Part shown: piece by piece, positions 41,401-50,570 of the stretch
Layout: each line of letters begins with the position of its first letter
Position numbering within the stretch: the first letter of the stretch is position 1
Source: DATFQE01 sp963739085
GTDB taxonomy: Bacteria > Actinomycetota > Thermoleophilia > Gaiellales > Gaiellaceae
Assembly: GCA_963739085.1 (NCBI GenBank)
Contig: CAVTZA010000012.1
Location: 124,001 to 188,000, forward strand
Reading direction: 5' to 3'
Length of the DNA stretch: 64,000 nucleotides
The notes under the pieces: model-generated
Seen by the model: the letters and a program-made list of their open reading frames with translations, nothing else
What the model was told of the DNA's origin: nothing
The model's database searches: none
Translations under genes and position numbers: made by a program

Positions 41401-42180
41401 GTCGTAGATGAAGAGGTCGTAGAAGCGGTCGACGTTGTCGGTTGCGGGGAAGGCCGTGTTGCGGACGCGGAACTGCGTCTGCTTCGGCGTTCCTTGCACC
41501 GCGGGCACGCTCGTCCAGCCGCTCGCGTTCGCGATCGCCGGGACGTTGAAGCCCGCCTGGTTGTCAGGCTGGCCCGTGCGCTGGTACGAGATGCCGAACG
41601 CGTTCGACAGCGCCGGCTGCTGCGCCAGGTCGTAGCTGACGAGCACGCCACGCGTCGAGAAGAAGGTGCGGAAGTCGACCACGGGCCCCTGAAGCGCGGG
41701 CACGTAGTTTCTCGCCGCCACCCATTCGAGCGAGAGCACCTTCTTGCCCGCACGCTCGGCGGACTGCGGCAGGGTGTCGGCCTGGAGCACGCCCCGGGTG
41801 TTGGTGCCGCTCAAGCTCGTGTCGAAGCCGGCACCGGTTTGATGGAACGTGTTGTTCGTCGAGCCGTGCTCGGCCGGCCAGGTGCCGGTTGCGAGCGTGT
41901 GCCAGCCAACGCCCGTGTTGGGCGGGAAGCCCTGCAGCAGGCCGTTCTTGCCGCGCACGCCGTGGCGCATGAGGTCTTTGAAGGTCGGCATGCTTCCGCG
42001 CGACGCGTACTTCTCCATCAGGTCGGGGCGCATGCCGTCGGAGGCGAACAGGATCGCCTTCGCAGCCCGTGGCTTCGGGGGCTTGGGCTTTCCGTGACCG
42101 GCACTCGGGCCGGCGAAAACAAGGAACGTCAGGACAAAACAAGCGGCGGCCGCGAGGCCGACTCGGCGCAGACGAATCAC
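38416..42180 (-). CDS. Secreted fusion: type I phosphodiesterase/nucleotide pyrophosphatase plus 5'-nucleotidase
   Basis: 1,254 residues, frame intact. A signal peptide (VGLAAAACFVLTFLVFAG) leads to an alkaline-phosphatase-superfamily domain: AILFASDGMRPDLM with a metal Asp, TGVGWHTLATGTWPAEHGST around the nucleophile, GNPGTDEVSHQFLG and ASSDHGFAPQW. About residue 730 a 5'-nucleotidase begins: LTVLNISDWHAQLIPL, LTGGDSFGGA, AVGNHSFDRGEQYL, ALGHEGANDGS, VVIGDHNDIQV, then the C-terminal substrate domain with NSGGLRADL and ENDFMANGGDGYPNF. Together they could cut phosphodiesters or nucleotides and then release phosphate outside the cell. One member of each family in a single chain is unusual. Confidence 0.88.
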   Translation of the reverse strand: MIRLRRVGLAAAACFVLTFLVFAGPSAGHGKPKPPKPRAAKAILFASDGMRPDLMEKYASRGSMPTFKDLMRHGVRGKNGLLQGFPPNTGVGWHTLATGTWPAEHGSTNNTFHQTGAGFDTSLSGTNTRGVLQADTLPQSAERAGKKVLSLEWVAARNYVPALQGPVVDFRTFFSTRGVLVSYDLAQQPALSNAFGISYQRTGQPDNQAGFNVPAIANASGWTSVPAVQGTPKQTQFRVRNTAFPATDNVDRFYDLFIYDSAGSSAGFDHVLVVPSSAGKNGSAAVANLAVGDWAESKVTLIGARAGQTAGFYMKLIDMTTTAGEPQLRLYFTSISRVNATYNALGPAGSAAFEETLAHDFPTSTAGDFAPLEALVVDEDTYIEQGQMWSDAHWAYLRYIINTLGYKPDLLLLGNPGTDEVSHQFLGLTIRTDMDGRPNPYFDDVNGDGVKDHRLRQREEYLEDAYHEADQTLALGRSLMGKKDTAVFASSDHGFAPQWLAINARKLLFDTTVHNTVTNADVSVHPSGNPALGSVALSNCRAQNAADLAKACWAGGTTQVYVNPTLPAGITYEAIRTAVINKFQALVDPATPGRQVMLKIMKKEELRNVDGTDALHPNRSGDVVLVSRPPYQFDAATAGQDIAFSQFFGQHGYLPDFVDLKHSINMHGTFVASGPGVRHRGPVKGVRAIDVAPTLAFLMGIPGPQNARGKILYNILEDVSDLRELTVLNISDWHAQLIPLAEAADTVGPTFNIAGSAFLKPWFDVYRAEARDGSITLTGGDSFGGATPPISNAFGDKPTPPIMSLMGVNAEAVGNHSFDRGEQYLRNELIPLADFPVISANVVFPNGTTPPEWSPSTEFTFHGVRIGVVGFTTVDTPSLLFPGRLGPFQVRPVLPLVNAEAAKLKSRHKKPVDAVIALGHEGANDGSLQTATGPLIDIADGVENVDVVIGDHNDIQVLSYRSNGVLVTENRGKGIRFTRIRIVVDKKADKVVYKTADFHRPWNIGVTPDPTIQARIDELNAALAPIFGTTIGSSTRFIPRADSCGNGNGRRCESLVGNTVTDALRKSYAKDFAITNSGGLRADLTCPTADNPNDFCPAYTPPPFPITRGQSFAVLPFGNIVVTLSVNGAELKTMLENGVSFMPAENGRFPQVSGLCFTYNVEAAAGSRVTGAVRQAADGTCTGPAVDLTAASTYSILENDFMANGGDGYPNFASRMSTLDLMDQVVADHITANSPISPAIQGRIVCTRPGSGLR

Positions 42181-42302
42181 AATGCTCCTCTCCCGGTGGA
42201 TCCCTGAACGTGCGCGATCCTACGGGAACCCCCAGCAAATGTGAACATCGACCCGTCGCGTTCCGGTGAAGCGCGGGTGTCGGAGTTGGTGTGGCCCTCC
42301 TA

Positions 42303-42581
42303 CTAAGCCGCGGCGGTGCCGTACCGCTCGGCTGCGCGGGCCCGCGCACGCGCGGCCTCGACCTCTCGGTCCTTCGGCGGCGCGGACGTGGTCAGCTCGG
42401 CGAGCAGCTGCGACGACACGGCCGCGACCGCGTCGATCGCCCGCTCGAAGGCCGCCTCGTTGGCCTTCGACGGCTTCGTGTACCCGCTGATCTTGCGCAC
42501 GTACTGGAGGGCCGCGCCGCGCACCTCGTCCTCGGTCGCGGGCGGCTCGAAGTTGTGGAGTGTTCTGATGTTTCGGCACAT
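42303..42581 (-). CDS. DUF2277 family protein
   Basis: A 92-residue cytosolic protein matching DUF2277 from end to end: MCRNIRTLHNFEPPATEDE, then GAALQYVRKISGYTKPSKAN and APPKDREVEAARARARAAER. Function is unknown. It starts with ATG at 42581, 19 bases downstream of uvrB, and is probably cotranscribed with it. Confidence 0.92.
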   Translation of the reverse strand: MCRNIRTLHNFEPPATEDEVRGAALQYVRKISGYTKPSKANEAAFERAIDAVAAVSSQLLAELTTSAPPKDREVEAARARARAAERYGTAAA

Positions 42582-42600
42582 GCCGCGATGCTAGCTCAGG

Positions 42601-44607
42601 TCAGGCGGGTGCCTGCGCAGCGGCCGTGAGCTCGCGCCGGAGGTCCTTGATCTCGTCCCGCAGCTTGGCCGCGTACTCGAACCGCAGCTCCTCCGCCGCC
42701 GCGAACATCTCCTCCTCGAGCGTGATCACGAGCTTCTCGAGCTCCTCGGTGCTCATGCCCTCGACCTCCGCCTTGCCGCGCCTCCGGCGCGTCGGCACGG
42801 TCGGCGACTCGAGCGACAGGAACTCTGCGATGTCGGACACGCCCTTGACGATCGACTCCGGCGTGATCCCGTGCTCCTCGTTGTACGCGAGCTGGACCTC
42901 GCGGCGCCGGTCCGTCTCGCTCATCGCCTCGGAGATCGCCTGCGTGACCTTGTCCGCGTAGAGGAGCACCTTGCCGTTCACGTTCCGCGCCGCCCGGCCG
43001 ATCGTCTGGATCAGCGACGTCCGCCCGCGCAGGAAGCCCTCCTTGTCCGCGTCCAGAACCGCGACGAGCGAGACCTCCGGCAGGTCGAGACCCTCGCGCA
43101 GGAGGTTGACCCCGACGAGCACGTCGTAGTCGCCGAGGCGCAGCTCGCGGATGATCTGGATCCGCTCGAGCGTGTCGACCTCGGAGTGCAGGTAGCGCGC
43201 CTTGACGCCGGACTCGAGCAGGTAGTCGGTCAGGTCCTCGGCCATCTTCTTCGTCAGCGTCGTGACGAGCGTCCGCTCGCCGGCGGCCTCGCGGCGCCGG
43301 ATCTCGTTGAGCAGGTCGTCGATCTGGTTCTTGGTCGCGCGCAGCTCGACCTCGGGATCGACGATCCCCGTCGGCCGCACGAGCTGCTCGGCGATCGTCT
43401 TCGACCGCCCGAGCTCGAACGGGCCGGGCGTGGCCGAGACGAACACGAGCTGCGGCACCTTGCTCAGGAACTCGTCGAACCGCAGTGGCCGGTTGTCGAG
43501 CGCCGAGGGCAGCCGAAAGCCGTAGTCGACGAGCGTCTGCTTGCGCGAGCGGTCGCCTTCGTGCATCCCGCCGATCTGCGGGACCGTCTGGTGCGACTCG
43601 TCCACGAACACGACGAAGTCATCCGGGAAGTAGTCGAGCAGCGTGAACGGGTGCGAGCCCGGCGGCCTGCCCTCCAGGATCCGCGAGTAGTTCTCGATCC
43701 CGTTGCAGAAGCCGAGCTCCCGCATCATCTCGAGGTCGTACTCGGTGCGCTGCCGGAGCCTGTGCGCCTCGAGCAGCTTGTTCTCGGACTCCAGCTCGCG
43801 CGCGCGCGCCTCGAGCTCGTGGCGGATCTCGCCCACCGCGCGCTCGATCGTCGGCCGCGAGGTGACGTACTCGGTGGCGGGCCAGATGGCGAGGTTGTCG
43901 AGCCGGTCGAAGATCTCGCCCGTGAGCGGGTCGAAGTGCGTGATCTGCTCGACCTCGTCGCCGAAGAACGAAATCCGGTAGGCGGTCTCCATGTTCGCCG
44001 GCTGGATCTCGACGACGTCGCCCTTGACCCGGAAGCGGCCGCGCCCGAGCACGCTGTCGTTGCGGACGTACTGGCTCTCGATCAGCTTGCGCAGCGCCTC
44101 GTCGCGATCCTGCTCGGTGCCGACCTCGAGGATCAGCACGCGACCGCGCCACTCCTCGGGCGAGCCGAGGCCGTAGATGCACGACACGGAGGCCACAACG
44201 ACCACGTCCTTGCGCGTGAACAGCGCCGAGGTCGCGTTCAGCCGCAGGCGGGCGATGTCGTCGTTCTGCGAGCTGTCCTTCTCGATGTACAGGTCGGCCT
44301 GGGGCACGTACGCCTCGGGCTGGTAGTAGTCGTAGTAGGAGACGAAGTACTCGACCGCGTTCTCCGGGAAGAACTCGCGGAACTCGTTGCAGAGCTGCGC
44401 GGCGAGCGTCTTGTTGTGCGCGATCACGAGCGCCGGCTTCTGCGTCTGCTCGATGATCCACGCCATCGTCGCCGTCTTGCCCGTGCCGGTGGCGCCGAGC
44501 AGGGTCTGGTAGGGCTCTCCGGCGCCGATGCTCTCGGAAAGCTCGGCGATCGCCTTCGGCTGGTCGCCGGTGGGCGTGTAGGCGGCAGCGGTCTTGAATT
44601 GGCGCAT
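42601..44607 (-). CDS. uvrB: Excinuclease ABC subunit B
   Basis: 668 residues. UvrB is the damage-verifying helicase-like subunit. Walker A is LLGATGTGKTATMAW. The beta-hairpin VSYYDYYQPEAYVPQADLYI separates the strands. VDESHQTVPQIGGM, RTLVTTLTKKMAEDLTDYL, LVGVNLLREGLDLPEVSLVA and GRAARN are the helicase motifs. The C-terminal UVR motif (LEEEMFAAAEELRFEYAAKL) contacts UvrC. The start is ATG at 44607; ATG 44628 adds seven residues that do not fit the family. Confidence 0.98.
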   Translation of the reverse strand: MRQFKTAAAYTPTGDQPKAIAELSESIGAGEPYQTLLGATGTGKTATMAWIIEQTQKPALVIAHNKTLAAQLCNEFREFFPENAVEYFVSYYDYYQPEAYVPQADLYIEKDSSQNDDIARLRLNATSALFTRKDVVVVASVSCIYGLGSPEEWRGRVLILEVGTEQDRDEALRKLIESQYVRNDSVLGRGRFRVKGDVVEIQPANMETAYRISFFGDEVEQITHFDPLTGEIFDRLDNLAIWPATEYVTSRPTIERAVGEIRHELEARARELESENKLLEAHRLRQRTEYDLEMMRELGFCNGIENYSRILEGRPPGSHPFTLLDYFPDDFVVFVDESHQTVPQIGGMHEGDRSRKQTLVDYGFRLPSALDNRPLRFDEFLSKVPQLVFVSATPGPFELGRSKTIAEQLVRPTGIVDPEVELRATKNQIDDLLNEIRRREAAGERTLVTTLTKKMAEDLTDYLLESGVKARYLHSEVDTLERIQIIRELRLGDYDVLVGVNLLREGLDLPEVSLVAVLDADKEGFLRGRTSLIQTIGRAARNVNGKVLLYADKVTQAISEAMSETDRRREVQLAYNEEHGITPESIVKGVSDIAEFLSLESPTVPTRRRRGKAEVEGMSTEELEKLVITLEEEMFAAAEELRFEYAAKLRDEIKDLRRELTAAAQAPA

Positions 44608-44626
44608 CGGGGGTAAGCGTAGCCGC

Positions 44627-45094
44627 ATGCCATCGGCTCACCCGACGCCCCCGTACGAGAGCTACGCGGCGATCGCAGGCGTCTTCGTAGGCGGGATCGC
44701 GACGGTCGCGGCGGTCGCTCGGCGCGGCCCCGCAGGCACCGCGCTCGACTTCTTCGCGCTCTCGGCCGCGACCTTCAAGGCCTCACGAACGCTCTCCCGC
44801 GAGCGGGTCGCGAGCTTCCTCCGCCAACCGTTCGTCGAGGGCGAAGCGACCACCGGCGAGGACGAGCGGCCCGCCGGCGAAGGCCTTCAGCGCGCGATCG
44901 GCGAGCTCGTCACCTGTCCGCGCTGCATCGGAGCCTGGAGCGCGGCCGCGCTGGCGTCGAGCCAGGTCGTAGCGCCGCGTTTCGGCCGGCTGCTGACGTG
45001 GTCACTCGGCGCGGCCGGCGTGAACGACTTCCTGCAGGCGGGATTCAAGGCGCTCTGCGCAAAGGCGAACGAGCTCGAGCACGATCACCGCTAG
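44627..45094 (+). CDS. DUF1360 membrane protein
   Basis: 155 residues. AAIAGVFVGGIATVAAVA is a membrane helix. DFFALSAATFKASRTLSRER and ELVTCPRCIGAWSAAAL form the DUF1360 signature with its CPRC motif. The function is unknown. It is divergent from uvrB with only 19 bases between start codons. Its stop shares a CTAG with the convergent SARP-SIR2-STAND-WD40 gene. Confidence 0.85.
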   Translation: MPSAHPTPPYESYAAIAGVFVGGIATVAAVARRGPAGTALDFFALSAATFKASRTLSRERVASFLRQPFVEGEATTGEDERPAGEGLQRAIGELVTCPRCIGAWSAAALASSQVVAPRFGRLLTWSLGAAGVNDFLQAGFKALCAKANELEHDHR

Positions 45095-48000
45095 CGGTGC
45101 AACAGTGCGAGGCGGCGCTCCGCGAGCCTGACGAGCTCGTCCAGGCCGCCGCAGACGGCGCAGCGGTAGACACGCGCCGTTCCGTCGTCGCTCGCGGTCA
45201 CGATGCTCTTCCCATCGGGGGAGAAGCCAGCGTCGTTGAGTGGCGCGCCGTGACCCCGGAGGTAGAAGACACGCGTGCCCGTAGCCGTCTGCCACAGACC
45301 GGCGGTTTCGGGCCCGGCCGTCACGACCCACCGACCGTCCGGGCTGAAGCGCGCACGCCTGACCCCCGCGAAGTGGCCGCCGAGCTGCTCGAGCGCTTTC
45401 CCGGTTCGCCCGTCCCAGAGACGCGCATCGTGGTCGAGGCTCGAAGTCACGATTCGCGAACCGTCTGCACTGAAGCTGCCGAAGGTGACGTCATCTCGGT
45501 GCCCACGCAGGTCCTCGATCAGAGAGCCGTCGCTCGCCTTCCAGAGCCGGGCGGTCGCGTCGCGGCTCGTGGTGAGGATCCTCGATCCGTCCCGGCTGAA
45601 CGACGCGCTGGTCAGTGCGGCTCTGTGTCCGGAGAGGACATGCAAGAGCCGACCCTCTCTCACGTCCCAGATCCGCGCCTGTCCATCCTCGCCCGCGGAC
45701 ACGACGAACCGGCCGTCGCTGCTGAAAGAGACCGCACCGACGGCACCGGAGTGGCCCGGCAATGCCCGTAGAAGGCGTCCACGGCGCACGTCCCACAGCC
45801 GGACGACGCCGTCCGCCGCGCCTGTCGCCACGACGCGGGCGTCGGGGGAAATCGCGACGCTGCGGATCGGCGCTGGATGCCGGAAGAGCGCCGACCCGTC
45901 GACCCGTGCGGGTCTGCCATACGAGGACCCGGGCGTCGTCCGCTGTCGCCGCCAGGGCTCCCCGTGGGTCGACCGCGAGCGCCCGGACCGGGCGCCCGTG
46001 ACGAACGACCGCGAGCTGCTTTCCGTCGACAGTCTCGACCCGGGCGGTCCCGTCCTCGCCGGCGCTCACGACCCGCCGGCCGCCGGCGACGAATGAGGCG
46101 GCCTCGACCGGCCTGCCGTGCCTGGCCACCACGTGGAGCTCCGGCTCGGTCTGCGGATCCCAGACCCGGGCTGTTCCGTCCTCGCTCGCCGTGACGACCG
46201 TCCGTCCGTTCGGACTGAAGATCGCGCCGGTGACCGGCCCCTCGCTGCCCGCGAGCACTGCACGCGGCTTGCCCGTCCGCGCCTGCCACACGCGCGCCGT
46301 GCGGTCGCGGCTCGCCGTGACCAGTCCGTCCCCGTCCGGACTGAACGCAACGTCCACCACGTGGTTGGAATGCCCGAACAGCGTCGAAACGGAGGTTCCG
46401 TTCGCGGCGCTCCACACGCGCGCCGTGCCGTCGGTGCTCGCGGTCGCAACGAGGCGGCCGCTCGGACTGAAGGCAACGTCGGTAACGCGACCCTCGTGGC
46501 CGCGGAGCTCCTTCCACATCTCTCCGCGCTCGACGTACCAGATCCGCCCCAGGCGGTCGATCGAGCCGGAGACGATGAGCCTGCCGCTCGGGCTGAAGGC
46601 GGCGCTGGTCACGCGGGCTGGATGCTCGAGCGCCTGCAGGAGCGCCCCCGTCGAGGCGTCGAAGACACGCACGTAGCGGTCAGAGGCCACCGTCAAGAGA
46701 CGGTCTCGGTTGCGATCGAACGCGGCCGAGACGACTCGGCCCGGATGCTCGAGTCGTCAAGAGCTGCCGCCCGCTCCGCGGCTCCCAGACGCGCGCAGTG
46801 CCATCGGCGCTGGCGGTGACGAGCCGGCTTCCATCGCGGCGAGAACTGGACATCGCGTCACAGCCCCTGCATGGTTCAGGGAAGCGAGCCGCTTCCCGTT
46901 GACGGAATTCCAGACCTGCGCCTGCCGACCGCCGCCGGTGGCGATGAGCGCACCGTCCGGGCTGATCGAACGAGCGCGTTGAGCGGCTGGACGACCGCGG
47001 AAGACCTGCACCTGCCTCCCCGTACGCGGGTCGAAGAGGCGCGCGGTGCCGTCATCGCTGGCGGTGACGACACGGCGGCCGTCCCGGGTCACGTCCACGG
47101 CGGTCACCGAGCTCCTTCGACGGCAGGACTGCGCGCGCTCGCGATTCGAGCAGCGCCCGTCGCAGCACGTCCTCGAGGTCGGGGCTCGGGTCGAGTCGAA
47201 CAGCGTCAGAGCGAGCCGAGGCGCGGGGCGGGAGGGCTCGGAGTCGGTGTCGAGCTGAGTGACCGACCTCGCGGCCAGCTCGCGTGCGCCGGCCTGCCGT
47301 GCCCGCTGGCGCGCTTCGGCGCGCTGAGAGCGAGCCTCCTCGCGCTGAGCGAGGGCGAAGATCGCGACTGCGGTCATCGCGCCGAGCGCGATGAGGACCG
47401 CGATGACGAGGAAGAGCATCCGCTGGTGCCGTCGTCGCGCGGCTTACGCCGCTCCGCTTCGAGCTGCCGCTGCGTGTCGTGCTCCACCCGCCAGGCGAGC
47501 ACGGCGTCGCCGAGCACGTCGTGAAAGATCTCGTAGCGGCCACCCGCGGCATGGCCGTTCTCGCCAAGCGGGCGAAGGATCCGCTCTCGCGCCAGCGAGC
47601 GCAGCACGGGCTCGAGGTCGCCCTCGGCCATCGCTGCGTAGCTCGCCAGATCGGCGACGCCGTGGGCGACCTTCGTCCCGGACGGAGTCACGAGGTGCCC
47701 GAAGACGCTTGCCGCCGCGTCTCTGCTCGGCAGGCGTCAGAGCTTGCAGCGCGCGCCCGAGATGATCCTCGACGATCCGCTGGGCGCCTCCCAATCCGCG
47801 GAACGTCTCCAGCCGGAGCAGTCGAGACCCGCGCTCGCGCTCCACCTCCCACACGCGCTGCATCACGAGTTGCAGGTACGGCGTCTCGACCAGGCCGCTG
47901 CGGCCGCCTTCCGACTCGACCGTCCCGCGACCCATGAGTGCCGGCTCGATCCGGCCGGTCTGCGACCTCGTCGAGAACTGCGACCACGAGCTCCGGGTCG

Positions 48001-50390
48001 ATCGTCCACACGGTCCGTCGGGACGAGCTCGTTGTAGTCGGTCGAGCGGACCGAGGATGGCGGCGCGCGCCGCCTCCCGGTCGAGATGGTCGAGGCGCAG
48101 CGAGTTGGCGAACAGGCCCGGGATTCGGCCCTTGAAGACGTCGAGCTGTGCGAGGGCGTCGTCGCGAATGCCGAGCAAGACGTTGACCCGGAGCCCGGGA
48201 CGCATCACGAGATCCGGCAGGAGATCGACGAAGCCGCCTGCCCCGCCGGCCGCCGGGTGGTACAGGAACAGCTCTTCGAGCTGATCCAGCAGCAGGCAGA
48301 GCTCCGCGCCCAGCTCCGCAGTCCACGCGGCGAGGCGATCCGGCAGCTCCCCGGGCGCATCGGTTGGCTCGTGTCCGAGCGCTTCCGCAACGGCCGCGCG
48401 GGCCGCCTCGTCCAGCCCGGCGAGCGGATCACCGCCCCAGGAGCCGTAGACCGCCACGGCGGGAGGCGGCAGCCCTCCCTCGCGCCGGAGCGAGCGGACG
48501 ACGCCGGCACGGAGCAGCGAGCTCTTCCCGACGCCGCTCGGCCCGTACAAGACCGTGAGTCGGGACGCGAGCACATTCGCCGCGACGATCTCCGTCTCGC
48601 GCCCGCGGCCGAAGAAGAGGAGCGCATCGAGCTCCGTGTCGTCGAAGGGGGCCAAACCCTTGTACGGGCTGGGCGAAACCGACAGCGTCGATGCGGAGCT
48701 CACCGCGCCGCCGCCGGATCTTGCGAGCAGCAGCCGACCCCGAAGCCGCTCCAGCTGTTCGTCGAGCGCGGCATCGACGAGCTCGAGACCTCGACGTCGC
48801 CAGAAGTCGCGCTCCAGGGGCGTGGCGGCGGGCTGAATCGCCCACGAGCGATAGGCCGGCTGCTCGTCGGGCCACAACCGCTGGAGAAAGACGCGAAAGC
48901 TCCAGTCGACGAGCCCGTACCCGAGGAACAGGAAATGGCTGCGCCGAAGCCGCGCGGCGACGGTGACGGGCAGCACGCCGCCGAGCCCGCTCTCCGTCAG
49001 GTAGCCGATGTAGTCGTCCTCGCTGATCACGAAGCTCTCGGCGTCGCGAGCAGGCTCGAGGTCGACCTCGCCGTGAATCTTGAGCAGGACCGGCCGCCGG
49101 TCGAGCGGGACGTCCGCATAGACGTTCGGCGTCGCGATCACCCTCGTGTCGCCGTCGGCCGACCGGTGCAGGAACTTCCCGCGGTCGCGACCGAGTGAAA
49201 CGTACGAGACGACGTCAGCGGCCTCGTCCGCGTCGCTGTACGCGCGCTCGAGCGCACGGTCGTAGTTCGTCGTGACGACCAGCGGCTGCGGCAGCCCCGC
49301 GTTCCCGCAGGAGCGCCGGTAGCTCGGCCAGGAACCGATGCACCGGCCCAGGCGCGTGGTCATGGTCGAGAAGCGAGTGAAGCTCGTCGTACAGCGGGCC
49401 GACGCCTCGAGTGACGGCGACGTACTGAGCCACTTTCGTCAGCTCACCTGCGAACTCCGCCGGACAGCCGAATGCTTCCGCGAGGCGGGCGGTGAGGTCG
49501 TCGCGCATGGGCAGTCCGCCGCCGTTTCCGACGGACGGCGTGCCCGCGTTCACACCGGGCCCGAGCACGACCACGAGCCGGCCCGACACGATGGCCTGCG
49601 CGATCGCCTCGAGCTGATCGTCAGCCGGCGCCGCTCCGGGCGCCGAGCCCGAACTCGAGCGCTTCGTCATGCCGCAGGATTCGCGAGAAGAGCTCCTGCA
49701 AGGGGCGCCCGGGCTCGATGCCGAGCTCGTCGACGAGCGCCCGCCTGGCCGTCGTGGTAGCCCTGGAGCGCCTCGGCCTGACGCCCCGAGCGATACAGCG
49801 CGAGCATCAGCTGCCCGCGCAGCCGTTCGCGGAAAGGCTGGCGACTCGACGAGCGCCTCGAGCTCGCCCACGAGCTCCGCATGCCCGCCCGCACTCGAGG
49901 TCGGCGTCGATCCGCTCCTCGAGCGTGGAGAGGCGCAGCTCGTCGAGCCGCCGGATCTCGCCCTGCGCGAAAGCCTCGTAGGCGAAGTCGGCGAGCGGCG
50001 GCCCGCGCCAGAGCGACAAGCGCAGCTCGAAGCGCTCGGGCTCGCTCGTCGGCATGCGAAGCGCGCGCGCATCGCGCGAGCGAGCTGCTCGAAGCGGCCG
50101 AGGTCCGTCTCCTCGGGCGCGGCGCGAAGCATGTATCCGGGCGGCTTGGTCTCCAGCGCGGTCGGCTCCGAGCGTCTTCCGCAGCTGGGAGATCATGTTT
50201 TGAAGCGAGGTCGCCGCCGTCCGCGGTGGGTGCTCGCCCCAGAGCTCGTCGAGGAGCCGGTCGGTGGCGACGACACGTCCCGCGTTGAGCGCAAGCAGAC
50301 CGAGGAGCGCGCGCTGCTTCTGGCCGCCGAGCACGAGTCGGCCCTTCGTCGCCCGACGACTTCGAGAGGACCGAGAACGCGGATACTCAA
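45091..50390 (-). CDS. SARP/BTAD - SIR2-like - nSTAND ATPase - TM - WD40 fusion protein (frame breaks)
   Basis: About 1,760 residues if roughly a dozen one-base errors are corrected. Order: an OmpR-like winged helix with BTAD (SIRVLGPLEVV, GGQKQRALLGLL, ISQLRKTLGAD, LRLSLWRGPPLADFAYEAFA), 49.65-50.39 kb; a SIR2-like domain (LVVVLGPGVNAG, VVTTNYDRALE, VLLKIHGEVD, FLFLGYGLVDW), 48.7-49.6 kb; an nSTAND1-type ATPase (YKGLAPFDDTELDALLFFGR, P-loop YGPSGVGKSSLLRAG, LCLLLDQLEELF), 47.4-48.7 kb; a transmembrane helix (MLFLVIAVLIALGAMTAVAI) near 47.4 kb and a coiled linker; then about 16 WD40 repeats. Known SIR2-STAND proteins kill phage-infected cells by NAD+ depletion; SARPs bind DNA. Breaks at 50351, 50341 and most others need one base removed, and the conserved protein continues across each. 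The likely start is TTG at 50390. The single-gene reading is inference; the domains are clear. Confidence 0.82.
45130..47120 (-). repeat. About 16 WD40 repeats
   Basis: Repeats of about 41 residues follow the pattern VTxVAFSPDGRxVVTASxDGTARVWxxxTG, for example VTDVAFSPSGRLVATASTDG and VGAVSFSSDGRFVVSAGEDG. I count about 16, enough for two seven- or eight-bladed propellers. Repeats 1-4 (46.7-47.1 kb) are broken by frame changes; the rest are nearly intact. The protein ends with a CAVCGG motif and a short helix. In STAND proteins such propellers act as ligand sensors. Confidence 0.85.
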
Positions 50391-50570
50391 GCATGTGTTG
50401 TTTGTATCACTCGTTGCTTGTAAATGACAGGGCGGCGTCTGAGCCTGGAGTCCGTCACGGCAGACCTCATGTAGCCGCTCACGCGCGGCTCATGCGCCGT
50501 CAGTGCGCCGTTAGTCGGCCGTTAGGCGCGCCGTGGCTGGGCCGTTTGGGCCCGGCCCGAGCGTCGGGCC
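50391..50570. promoter_or_regulatory. Divergent promoter region
   Basis: 180 bases between the SARP-SIR2 gene and the M23-like gene. The part nearest the SARP gene (50395-50427) is AT-rich for this genome and has two copies of G(T/C)TTGTA (50400-50406, 50416-50422). It is the only plausible promoter region for both genes. The 16-base spacing does not match the 11-base spacing usual for SARP sites. Confidence 0.4.

Noticed and set aside
42241..42270. Possible PHO box upstream of the phosphodiesterase/nucleotidase fusion
   Set aside because: Two GTGAA motifs are 25 bases apart, which does not fit an 11-base period, and no further units are present.
50400..50422. SARP-type operator in front of the SARP gene
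   Set aside because: The two heptamer-like copies are 16 bases apart instead of about 11, and only two are visible.
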